A DNA stretch of 5,561 bases from Victivallales bacterium. Lineage in GTDB: Bacteria > Verrucomicrobiota > Lentisphaeria > Oligosphaerales > Oligosphaeraceae. The notes beneath the pieces are model-generated. The model ran no database searches and was not told the DNA's origin. It worked only from the letters and a program-made list of their open reading frames with translations. A program made the translations under genes and the position numbers. The DNA is taken from contig CAAGMX010000441.1 in NCBI GenBank assembly GCA_900771165.1, positions 1 through 5,561 of the forward strand, given 5' to 3'. Position 1 is the first letter of the stretch, and every line of letters begins with the position of its first letter. Shown here piece by piece: positions 1-5,561 of this stretch.

Positions 1-1
1 C

Positions 2-2881
2 GACCATTGGCAGCTCCTGTGCGAACTGGATCGCTATCTGCCCAGCGAAGAGGAGAGCCTCCGCTTCGCTCGGGTGGAGGACCATTTTGCAGAACAAAGG
101 GCGGAGCTCATGGAGGAACAGAACTACAACAACGCCGTGAGCCGGCTGCGCCTGTGCATGGAAACCCCCGCAGAGCACCCCTATGAAAAGGTCATGGAGC
201 TCTATTCTGCCCTGGCCGAGCTGGGACGCCCCATTCCCGAGGATATCCTGGCCTACATTCGACATGAAGGGAGCAAGCGACGCCTCCAGAAGGTGAAGTC
301 CACGTTCCTCAATATCCTGCTGGTGGGAATCCTGGGTGTGGCCTGCGTGGGGGGAGGCCTCTTCTGGCATGAGAAGGGGAAGCGCATCCAGCATCTGGCC
401 ATGGCGGTGGAGAAGAAGGATGTGGCCCGGGGGCAGGAAATGAAGCAGAAGCTAGACGACTCCTGGTGGAGGCTCCTGAAGAAGGATAAGCAGAAAATTC
501 GTGCCCTGGAGGAGGAGTTGTCAGAACTGGCCCAGGAGGAAAAGGAGTTCCTTCAGGAGTTGGAGGAATGGCGGAGCACCTATCTCGTGGCGGAGAGGGT
601 AGAGGAGGGGGAGACCGGGGAAGAGGAACTCCAGGACATGGTGGATTCCGCGGAGACCGTGGCGAGCATTCAACGAGCCCAGGAGGTGCAGGGGGAGGCC
701 AAAGAATATCGGGAAAATTTACGGAGGGAGAACACCCAGGAGATGGAAAAGACCCTGGCGGCCCTCCGAAGCCTGGAAGAGCAATTCGATGCCTGTGCCA
801 GAACCTTCTCCTGGGAAGCCATGAACGAGATTCTAATGGAGGTGGAGATTCTCCAGGAAAAGGTCCGTTCCATCACCTATTACGATGAGGCATGCGTCAG
901 TGACGAGGATCGGGAACGGTGGGAGCTGATGGGGTGGAAGATTAGGAAACATCTTGCGCAGTATAAAGCCATTGCGGATAAGCTAAAGGAAGTCGGCCAG
1001 CAGATGGCGGATCGGGAGGCCCTGGTGGAGCAGCAGTGGCCTGACCTGTTTGGGGAGCTTTCTTCCTGGATGGAGGAGTATTGCCAGGATGAAGAAGAGG
1101 AGGAGAATCTGGCATGGGAGTGCCGGAAGAGACAGGCGGGGATGGTGGACGCCTCCATTCTGAAGGAGAAAATGGACGCCTTGAAAACCTCCTATGGGGG
1201 GAAGAAGCGGGCATGGGAAATCGGGCAGTGGCTTCTTGCCCTGGAGAGTACCTACGGCAGGTTCAGGGAAGAGGTGGATGAGGGGAATTGGGAGGCGGCC
1301 CGTCAGGCTCTGGCGGACTATGCCATGCAGTACAAGCCCCTCAAGGAGCAGGGACGCCGCCGAGGAGCAAGCCAGGAGGAGAAGGAGGCGTGGGCGCGAT
1401 TTGACAAGTTGCGCTCTCCCGATGCCCTGGAGAAGGAATGGGAAGAGAAGAAGAATTTGGCGGAGTTTATGCTGTCCTTCCAGAATGGACTCTCCACGCT
1501 CTCCTCTCCGGAGGTCCGCCGGAGTTTTCTCCACACTTTGGAGAAAAGGAAGAAGGAGTTTGGGGAGGCGGGAAGAAAGCTAGCCTATCAGTTGGAGTCC
1601 CTGGGGGTGCTGATGGATTGGCGGGATGGCAGGCTGAAGATGAGTCTTCCTCCCTCGGAGAGCAGCGTGGGATGCTTCCAGGATCTTTGGCGCTACAAAA
1701 ATTGGAATCCCCAGGCGGAAGCCCTCTTTGAACAGGCGAAGCAAGGTGTGCTCTCCCTGCAATCGCGCTACCTGTCTCAGACGAAAGGCATAGGCTACTT
1801 CTGCTTCCAGGATGTCCAAGGAGGACTCCATGAGTGGATCTACGGAATGGGAGAGTTGTTCTTCGCCAATGCCAACACTTTCTCTCGAAAGGAAAGATTG
1901 AGATTTGGCTTCGGAAACTGGGAGTTCACGGCCATGGACGATTATCTGGAAGTGACCCAACTCAAGACCAATGGACGGAAGGTGACGCAGCACTATTCCC
2001 GGTGTGCCTTCCCCAAACGCCAGAAGAAAAGCGATGGCACCGTGGAGTGGACGGCACGGGAACGCAAATACATCACCAGAAAAGAGTTGGAAGAGGCTGG
2101 CATTCCTCTGGATCCCCGGAAGACGGTGGAAAAACTGCAGAATATGGAGAAAACCTTTCTCTCCTTGGGATATGGGGAGATCCTCTTGGACCAGCAAAGT
2201 CCCCCTTGCGTTTGGATGGATCTCCGATGCCACTATGCCGAGAAGTTGCTGGCGCCCTGGTACGCCGTGGCGCAACACGGGAAGAGGAGCAAGGTGGGAC
2301 AGGAGAAGCGGGCAAATCCCATGGCCTCTGTCTTCGCCCTGCCAGAACTGGAGAGGGAGTGGCAGAAGGTGACGGAGCTATGGGAGGCATTGGACCAGCT
2401 GGTGGGATTCCTTGACTCTTCCAGCTATGGCGACAAGGTCTCCCTGGGGGATGATCTTGTCAAGGAACGGTTTTTGGCGCTGAATTTCTCCCCCTTGAAG
2501 TCCATCTCCGGAAGCCTCAATGCCTATCTCTCCTTGCAGGAAAAGTTGGCCAACTGCACGTTCTCCTGCGTGGGACTCGCCTGGGGACAGGGGACGCAGC
2601 TAACCCTGAATCCTCAAGTCAAGGACAGCGACGGGGAAGTGTGGGCCCTCCTTCCTCCTCCCCAGGGAACCCGGCGTGTGGGTGTCCTGCGGAAGGGAAA
2701 GGTGGTGTTGGAGGCGAACTTCTGGGATGCCTACGGCGAAGATGCGGTTCTGTTGGTGACCCCGGGACCGCAGGTGGATTCCCGCCAATGGGCCAAGGAG
2801 TATCAGGAGGAACTGTCGGCCTTGGGCGGAACCGTCCCTTGCCTTCCCTCTCTCTTTCCCGTGAATGCTGAAGCGAGGTAG
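2..2881 (+). CDS. Large single-pass coiled-coil membrane protein of unknown function (5' partial)
   Basis: The frame is open from the first complete codon at position 2 to TAG at 2879-2881, giving 959 visible residues. A GTG at 74 could start translation, but the 24 codons before it read as ordinary helical protein and no good Shine-Dalgarno sequence precedes it, so I treat the gene as cut by the window edge. In numbering from position 2, residues 1-95 are helical and TPR-like in look. A basic KRRLQKVK stretch is followed by one hydrophobic helix at about 101-122 (DNA about 302-367), which predicts a cytoplasmic N-terminus and a periplasmic remainder. Residues about 125-590 are rich in Glu, Lys, Gln and Leu with heptad-like spacing, so coiled coil is likely. 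From about 596 the sequence is richer in aromatic residues and Gly, and about 845-925 looks beta-rich. I see no catalytic motif and recognise no family. Four bases separate it from the GYF/protease gene, so a shared operon and a scaffold or partner role are inferred. Confidence 0.85.
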   Translation, partial: DHWQLLCELDRYLPSEEESLRFARVEDHFAEQRAELMEEQNYNNAVSRLRLCMETPAEHPYEKVMELYSALAELGRPIPEDILAYIRHEGSKRRLQKVKSTFLNILLVGILGVACVGGGLFWHEKGKRIQHLAMAVEKKDVARGQEMKQKLDDSWWRLLKKDKQKIRALEEELSELAQEEKEFLQELEEWRSTYLVAERVEEGETGEEELQDMVDSAETVASIQRAQEVQGEAKEYRENLRRENTQEMEKTLAALRSLEEQFDACARTFSWEAMNEILMEVEILQEKVRSITYYDEACVSDEDRERWELMGWKIRKHLAQYKAIADKLKEVGQQMADREALVEQQWPDLFGELSSWMEEYCQDEEEEENLAWECRKRQAGMVDASILKEKMDALKTSYGGKKRAWEIGQWLLALESTYGRFREEVDEGNWEAARQALADYAMQYKPLKEQGRRRGASQEEKEAWARFDKLRSPDALEKEWEEKKNLAEFMLSFQNGLSTLSSPEVRRSFLHTLEKRKKEFGEAGRKLAYQLESLGVLMDWRDGRLKMSLPPSESSVGCFQDLWRYKNWNPQAEALFEQAKQGVLSLQSRYLSQTKGIGYFCFQDVQGGLHEWIYGMGELFFANANTFSRKERLRFGFGNWEFTAMDDYLEVTQLKTNGRKVTQHYSRCAFPKRQKKSDGTVEWTARERKYITRKELEEAGIPLDPRKTVEKLQNMEKTFLSLGYGEILLDQQSPPCVWMDLRCHYAEKLLAPWYAVAQHGKRSKVGQEKRANPMASVFALPELEREWQKVTELWEALDQLVGFLDSSSYGDKVSLGDDLVKERFLALNFSPLKSISGSLNAYLSLQEKLANCTFSCVGLAWGQGTQLTLNPQVKDSDGEVWALLPPPQGTRRVGVLRKGKVVLEANFWDAYGEDAVLLVTPGPQVDSRQWAKEYQEELSALGGTVPCLPSLFPVNAEAR
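2875..2879 (+). promoter_or_regulatory. Shine-Dalgarno site that fixes the protease start
   Basis: GAGGT lies six bases before the ATG at 2886 and overlaps the last codons and stop of the upstream gene. An earlier in-frame ATG at 2865 would make the protein seven residues longer, but it follows a pyrimidine-rich stretch with no purine-rich site and would place residues MLKRGRI before the conserved start of the GYF_2 domain. The 2886 start is therefore preferred. The arrangement fits translational coupling to the upstream gene. Confidence 0.75.
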
Positions 2882-2885
2882 GATC

Positions 2886-4145
2886 ATGTTTTACTATGTG
2901 CAGAATCGGGGCCAGGTGCTGGGACCCTATACGTCGGGACAGATCAAGGATTTGATGCTGCAGGGACACTTTGATTCCTCCCTGCAAATCTCCGCCAACC
3001 GCCGTCTCTGGGTGTCTCCTCAGGAGGTGGCGGAGTTTCGGGAGTGGATTCTACGCCATCCCCTGCCAGAGGCTCCGTCCTCCCCCCCGCCAGAAGACAA
3101 GACCGGGAATCCGCTCTCCCTGGATTTCTTCGCCCAAAAGGGAAAGGGGAGCAGGAAAACCAAACTCCTCCTGGGAAGCGTGGCGGCACTCTTCCTCCTC
3201 TTCTTCGGATTCCTCCTCTATCAGGCGGGGACGACGGATGAGCCCGCTCTCATCCCCAGCGGAGGAAAAAACGAGGACTGGCAGTGCTATGCAAAAGTGA
3301 AGCCGGCCATCGCTCTGGTGGTTATGGTCGTGGAGGACCAGGAGACGGGGGAGGTTCGCGAGGCGGGCATCGGGACGGCCTTCGCCATCTCCCCGAATAC
3401 CTTCGTGACCAATGCCCATGTGGCGTATGGGTTTGCGATATCGTATTTTGCTTGGAGTGGATTGAAAGCATTCTTCGTCTCGAAGGCGGAAACGCAAAAT
3501 AAGTCGGTGGAGGAAGTTTTGCGTGACTTTGGTGTGGAGGATTTGGAGGAGGAGGTGAAAAAGTTCTCTCAGCGATTCCGCATTGTCCGGGTGGAGTTGC
3601 GGATGAACGGCACCGGGGAGGTGTTTCCCGTCTCCCAGGTCATGGCCCATCCAAACTACATAGAGGAGGAAGACCAGGATGGACTCTATGACGTGGCCAA
3701 GATGACCATCCGTGGGCGTGTGGACACCTATTTCCAGGTGGCGAGCAAGAAGGAGCTTCAAGCCCTCCACGAAGGCCAAGCCATCGCTTCCGCCGGCTTC
3801 CCCACGGAAGGAACGGGGCTGACCCTGGACGAAAAGAACCCTTTGGCCTCTTTCGCCGACGGAAAGATCCGTCGATTGACCAATGCCCGGGGGATCGATG
3901 GGGGAATGGAAAACAATCGATTGATCGATCATTCCATCCCTGCGGCGGGAGGAGCCTCCGGAAGCCCCATCTTCAATCAAGATGGTCATGTGGTGGCCGT
4001 GTTGTGGGGAGTGAATTTCGCTGGACGCCTCAATGGAGAACGCATCGCCTCTGGCTCCTTGAATAACTTTGCCGTTCGCATTGACCAGATCGAAGCCATC
4101 CGTCCCGAGGATATGGTGAACCTGGAAGACTGGATGAATCGGTAG
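2886..4145 (+). CDS. GYF_2 domain, transmembrane helix and trypsin-like serine protease
   Basis: This 419-residue protein is a predicted membrane-anchored serine endopeptidase. Residues about 3-50 match the GYF_2/DUF4339 pattern (YYV...G...GPYT...I..L...G), a small domain thought to mediate protein contacts. Residues 59-70 form a proline-rich linker. KGKGSRKTK at 85-93 precedes a helix at about 94-114, so the GYF domain should be cytoplasmic and the protease periplasmic. The peptidase domain (about 134-405) has His178 in TNAHV, Asp269 in YDVAKMTI and Ser358 in GGASGSP, a complete chymotrypsin-fold triad of the kind found in HtrA-like Trypsin_2 proteins. No PDZ domain follows; the protein ends soon after the NFAVRIDQI segment that closes such domains. 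The His-Asp distance of 91 residues is much longer than in trypsin or HtrA because of an inserted helical, acidic stretch at about 181-245. Cys134 is the only cysteine. It probably shares a transcript with the coiled-coil gene just upstream. The substrate is unknown. Confidence 0.9.
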   Translation: MFYYVQNRGQVLGPYTSGQIKDLMLQGHFDSSLQISANRRLWVSPQEVAEFREWILRHPLPEAPSSPPPEDKTGNPLSLDFFAQKGKGSRKTKLLLGSVAALFLLFFGFLLYQAGTTDEPALIPSGGKNEDWQCYAKVKPAIALVVMVVEDQETGEVREAGIGTAFAISPNTFVTNAHVAYGFAISYFAWSGLKAFFVSKAETQNKSVEEVLRDFGVEDLEEEVKKFSQRFRIVRVELRMNGTGEVFPVSQVMAHPNYIEEEDQDGLYDVAKMTIRGRVDTYFQVASKKELQALHEGQAIASAGFPTEGTGLTLDEKNPLASFADGKIRRLTNARGIDGGMENNRLIDHSIPAAGGASGSPIFNQDGHVVAVLWGVNFAGRLNGERIASGSLNNFAVRIDQIEAIRPEDMVNLEDWMNR

Positions 4146-4171
4146 CCGGAATCCCACGATGCCCGGGGACA

Positions 4172-4192
4172 GGGGGGAAAACTATTCCCCCT
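4172..4192. repeat. Hairpin just after the protease stop, possible terminator
   Basis: GGGGGAA at 4173-4179 pairs with TTCCCCC at 4185-4191 around a five-base loop, and a G-T pair at 4172/4192 can extend it. It lies 26 bases past the stop of the protease gene. No T-run follows, so it is not a classical intrinsic terminator; it could protect the mRNA 3' end or help a factor-dependent stop. Confidence 0.45.
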
Positions 4193-4224
4193 CAGATCCG
4201 TCCCATAACGAGACAACGGATCTG
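4193..4224. repeat. Perfect 9-bp inverted repeat with 14-base loop
   Basis: CAGATCCGT at 4193-4201 is the exact reverse complement of ACGGATCTG at 4216-4224. It directly abuts the preceding hairpin, so the two would stack in the 3' region of the upstream transcript. No T-run follows. It could be an RNA stem or a palindromic protein-binding site; the position after a stop codon favours RNA structure. Confidence 0.5.
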
Positions 4225-4244
4225 CACAGTCGGGTTCATGAGGA

Positions 4245-4270
4245 CGTCATGGCCAAGCCTGGCCATGGCG
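4245..4270. repeat. Strong 11-bp hairpin with 4-base loop
   Basis: CGTCATGGCCA at 4245-4255 pairs with TGGCCATGGCG at 4260-4270 around the loop AGCC; the only non-Watson-Crick pair is T4247-G4268. The inner eight pairs are perfect. It is the third hairpin after the protease gene and the most stable by inspection. It lacks a T-run on either strand, so its role is unclear. Confidence 0.5.
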
Positions 4271-4350
4271 GTGGTGGGAACCCCTGGGGGCACAGGATGT
4301 ATTTTGGGGTAAAGAAACGCACGGAGTCCCACCATTCGACGCTATACCAT

Positions 4351-4377
4351 CCACCCCGAACCCCGTTTACGGGGTGG
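4351..4377. repeat. Palindromic unit with two competing stems
   Basis: CCACCCC at 4351-4357 can pair with GGGGTGG at 4371-4377. Alternatively CCCCGT at 4361-4366 can pair with ACGGGG at 4369-4374, giving a tight hairpin. The two foldings exclude each other because both use the G-run at 4371-4374. It overlaps the second copy of the 15-base motif and is probably part of the same repeat family. Confidence 0.4.
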
Positions 4378-4390
4378 CAGGATCGCTAGA

Positions 4391-4420
4391 CGGGGGTGAA
4401 GCGTTAGCGGGAACCCCCGG
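4391..4420 (-). repeat. Palindromic repeat unit, inverted copy of the one at 4459-4487
   Basis: CGGGGGT at 4391-4397 pairs with ACCCCCG at 4413-4419, enclosing a GCGTTAGCG core. Its reverse complement aligns with 4459-4487 over about 30 columns with roughly 25 identities, three mismatches and two single-base gaps. Both begin CCGGGGGTT when read in the same sense and have a GCTA(A)CGCT core. The two units therefore seem to be opposed copies of one REP-like element. Confidence 0.55.
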
Positions 4421-4458
4421 TAGGCGATAAAATTGAGCGGGGTGGGAGGATCGGATCC

Positions 4459-4487
4459 CCGGGGGTTGCGCTACGCTCCACCCACGG
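4459..4487 (+). repeat. Palindromic repeat unit, direct-sense copy
   Basis: This unit starts CCGGGGGTT and ends ACCCACGG. GGGT at 4463-4466 can pair with ACCC at 4480-4483, with an inner GCG/CGC stem at 4468-4470 and 4474-4476. It is the partner of the inverted copy at 4391-4420, and its last bases overlap the fourth 15-base motif. A REP-like intergenic element is the best description. Confidence 0.55.
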
Positions 4488-4500
4488 GGGCACAGGATCG

Positions 4501-4616
4501 TCGGAAATAGGCCCAGCATATCCGCTGCTTTACCCAGTGCCGTGGGAGATGCCGGGACGGCACATCTGGCTGCGCCTGGCTGTCCGGGGAAGGTCCGGCG
4601 CAAAGAATCCCTTATG
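4501..4616. other. Intergenic stretch with no supported feature
   Basis: I see no convincing gene or strong repeat between the repeat cluster and the terminator of the transporter gene. A seven-pair stem at 4555-4561/4579-4585 with one G-T pair is possible on the + strand only and is weak. The stretch lies between two convergent genes, so a promoter is not expected, and no clear -35/-10 pair stands out. Confidence 0.4.
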
Positions 4617-4647
4617 AAAAATGGTGCCTCGGAAAATCAGGATACCA
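4617..4647 (-). terminator. Probable intrinsic terminator of the EamA transporter gene
   Basis: Read on the minus strand, TGGT and CCT (complement of 4644-4647 and 4639-4641) pair with AGG and ACCA (complement of 4627-4629 and 4622-4625). A small internal bulge interrupts the stem and a nine-base loop closes it. A run of five T follows directly (complement of 4617-4621). It begins four bases after the stop codon of the transporter gene. The stem is short and imperfect, so termination may be partial. Confidence 0.5.
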
Positions 4648-4651
4648 CTCC

Positions 4652-5561
4652 TCAACGGGTCTCGGATTCCTGTGATTTCCTGCGATTTCGGGGCGGCTCT
4701 GATTCCCCCTTGGGATTCATCAGGGTGATGGCGGCCAGGACGGCGGCCAGGGCGCAGAGGAGGAATAGGTCGGGACGTTCCCCGGTGAGGAGGACGGAGG
4801 CGGTGACGGCCAGGGAGGCGGAAAGAAAGCCCAGGGAGCCCAGCCGGGCCGGGGGCACGGTGCGCAGGGCGGCATACCAGAGGGCGATGGCGCCTCCTCC
4901 CCCCAGGGCTCCCAGATAGAATGCGCTGAAGAGGAAGGCAGGGGAGGGCGTCCAAAGGATTCTTCCCTGGTTGGCCACCAAGACAATGGGGAGTAGCACC
5001 AGGCTGGCGGTGGCGAAGAAGAGGAAGCTGGAGAGCATCCCGCCGTATTTCCGGGAAAAATCCTCTCCCAGGACGGTGAAGGTGGCCCAGCAGCATCCGC
5101 TGCCGAAGGCCATAAGATCCCCCAGCCGGAGGGGGGAATGGGGATCCACGAAATCGTCCTTGCCCTGGGAGTGGAAGAAGAGGAAGAGTCCCAGCATTCC
5201 CAGGGCCATGCCGGCGACTTTTCGCCGGGTGAGGGCTTCCCGTCCCAGAATCCAGGCCAGGAGCATGGTGGTGACGGGGGCGGTGTTGGCCATCAGGGAG
5301 CTGCGGGCGGCGGTGGTGAACTTGGTGGACCAGAAGACCAGGAGTCCCTCGGCCAGGATGCCCAGAGAGGCCAGCAGGAGCATTCTTGGGGTATCCTGGC
5401 GGAGCATGCGGAGGGCCAGGGAACGCTGACGGGGCTGGAGCAGGAGAGGGGAGAGAAAGAGGGCGGCCAGGAGAAAGCGGAGGAGGGAGAAGGAGAGGGG
5501 TTCCACTGCTTCTTCTGTGTGGCCGAAGAGGAGTCGGCTCACGGGATAGAAGCTTCCCCAG
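4652..5561 (-). CDS. EamA/DMT-superfamily transporter (5' partial)
   Basis: This is a predicted inner-membrane carrier of the drug/metabolite transporter superfamily; such proteins usually export amino acids or other small metabolites, and the substrate here cannot be told. The stop is TGA (complement of 4652-4654). A GTG at 5542 could start it, but the frame stays open to the edge and reads WGSFYP just before that GTG, completing the usual first-helix WGS motif of EamA proteins. The real start should thus lie about ten codons beyond the window. The 302 visible residues fit the family's usual length of about 300. Numbered from the GTG, about ten hydrophobic helices fall into two EamA repeats; their signature segments are ARSSLMANTAPVTTMLLAWI...GREAL at 79-104 and ARLGSLGFLSASLAVTASVL...TGE at 232-255. 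A hydrophilic loop at about 125-138 separates the halves, and the last 20 residues are charged and cytoplasmic. It is convergent with the protease operon, so no functional link is implied. Confidence 0.9.
   Translation of the reverse strand, partial: WGSFYPVSRLLFGHTEEAVEPLSFSLLRFLLAALFLSPLLLQPRQRSLALRMLRQDTPRMLLLASLGILAEGLLVFWSTKFTTAARSSLMANTAPVTTMLLAWILGREALTRRKVAGMALGMLGLFLFFHSQGKDDFVDPHSPLRLGDLMAFGSGCCWATFTVLGEDFSRKYGGMLSSFLFFATASLVLLPIVLVANQGRILWTPSPAFLFSAFYLGALGGGGAIALWYAALRTVPPARLGSLGFLSASLAVTASVLLTGERPDLFLLCALAAVLAAITLMNPKGESEPPRNRRKSQESETR

Larger units (their letters stand above)
4286..4500 (+). repeat. Four dispersed copies of a 15-base GGGG...AGGAT motif
   Basis: Copies lie at 4286-4300, 4371-4385, 4439-4453 and 4486-4500, all in the same direction. 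The first and last share GGGGGCACAGGAT exactly and are 200 bases apart. The second and third differ at only one base (GGGGTGGCAGGATCG against GGGGTGGGAGGATCG). A shared pattern is GGGG[GT][CG][AG][CG]AGGAT. Spacing is irregular, so this is not a CRISPR array or a simple tandem repeat. It looks like degenerate copies of a genome-wide intergenic repeat, which is inference. Confidence 0.55.

Noticed and set aside
1580..2278. A 232-codon antisense frame within the coiled-coil gene
   Set aside because: No Shine-Dalgarno site or recognisable motif; the sense strand carries a continuous 959-codon frame.
2865..2885. Earlier ATG start for the protease at 2865
   Set aside because: It lacks a Shine-Dalgarno site, whereas GAGGT is ideally placed for the ATG at 2886 and the GYF_2 domain begins right after that codon.
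3051..4157. A 368-codon open frame antisense to the protease gene
   Set aside because: It mirrors a gene with a recognisable fold and catalytic triad. Its translation is rich in His, Gly and Arg without domain pattern, as expected from the opposite strand of GC-rich coding DNA.
396..4274. A 15-base identity (TGGCCATGGCGGTGG) between 396-410 in the coiled-coil gene and 4260-4274 in the intergenic region
   Set aside because: It is short, palindromic at its core and made of common GC-rich codons, so chance is a sufficient explanation.
4159..4389. A 76-codon frame starting 13 bases after the protease stop
   Set aside because: The ATG has no Shine-Dalgarno site and the frame runs through hairpins and repeat units, giving a low-complexity His/Gly/Pro-rich product.
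4286..4500. CRISPR array
   Set aside because: The 15-base motif is shorter than CRISPR repeats, copies are degenerate, and spacing is irregular (85, 68 and 47 bases between starts).
4367..4603. A 78-codon minus-strand frame across the repeat cluster
   Set aside because: The predicted product is largely a translation of the palindromic repeats and has no recognisable pattern.

Overview
The window looks like bacterial chromosomal DNA from a GC-rich diderm. All three genes are bacterial in style: tight spacing, a Shine-Dalgarno sequence ahead of the second gene, and membrane proteins that follow the positive-inside rule. A GYF_2 (DUF4339) domain joined to a membrane-anchored trypsin-like protease, beside a large coiled-coil membrane protein, recalls the Planctomycetes-Verrucomicrobia-Lentisphaerae group. 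That placement is a weak inference; nothing here is a taxonomic marker.

Layout. (1) Positions 2-2881, + strand: the 3' part of a large gene whose reading frame is open to the left edge. It encodes a protein with a short N-terminal region, one transmembrane helix and a very long charged, helical, probably periplasmic part. I do not recognise the family. (2) Positions 2886-4145, + strand: four bases after that stop, a 419-residue protein with an N-terminal GYF_2 domain, a proline-rich linker, one transmembrane helix and a trypsin-like serine protease domain with a complete His/Asp/Ser triad. (3) Positions 4146-4651: a convergent intergenic region of about 500 bp without a convincing gene. It is full of hairpins and short related repeats and ends in a probable terminator for the gene on the other strand. 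(4) Positions 4652-5561, - strand: an EamA/DMT-family transporter complete at its C-terminus, with its first few codons beyond the right edge.

The first two genes almost certainly form one transcription unit. Both products are predicted to have the same topology: small cytoplasmic N-terminal domain, single helix, large periplasmic domain. This suggests, but does not prove, that they act together at the inner membrane, perhaps as scaffold and protease. The transporter is convergent and probably unrelated in function. The most interesting items are the uncharacterised coiled-coil/GYF-protease pair, a lower-GC insertion between the catalytic His and Asp of the protease, and the repeat cluster between the convergent genes.
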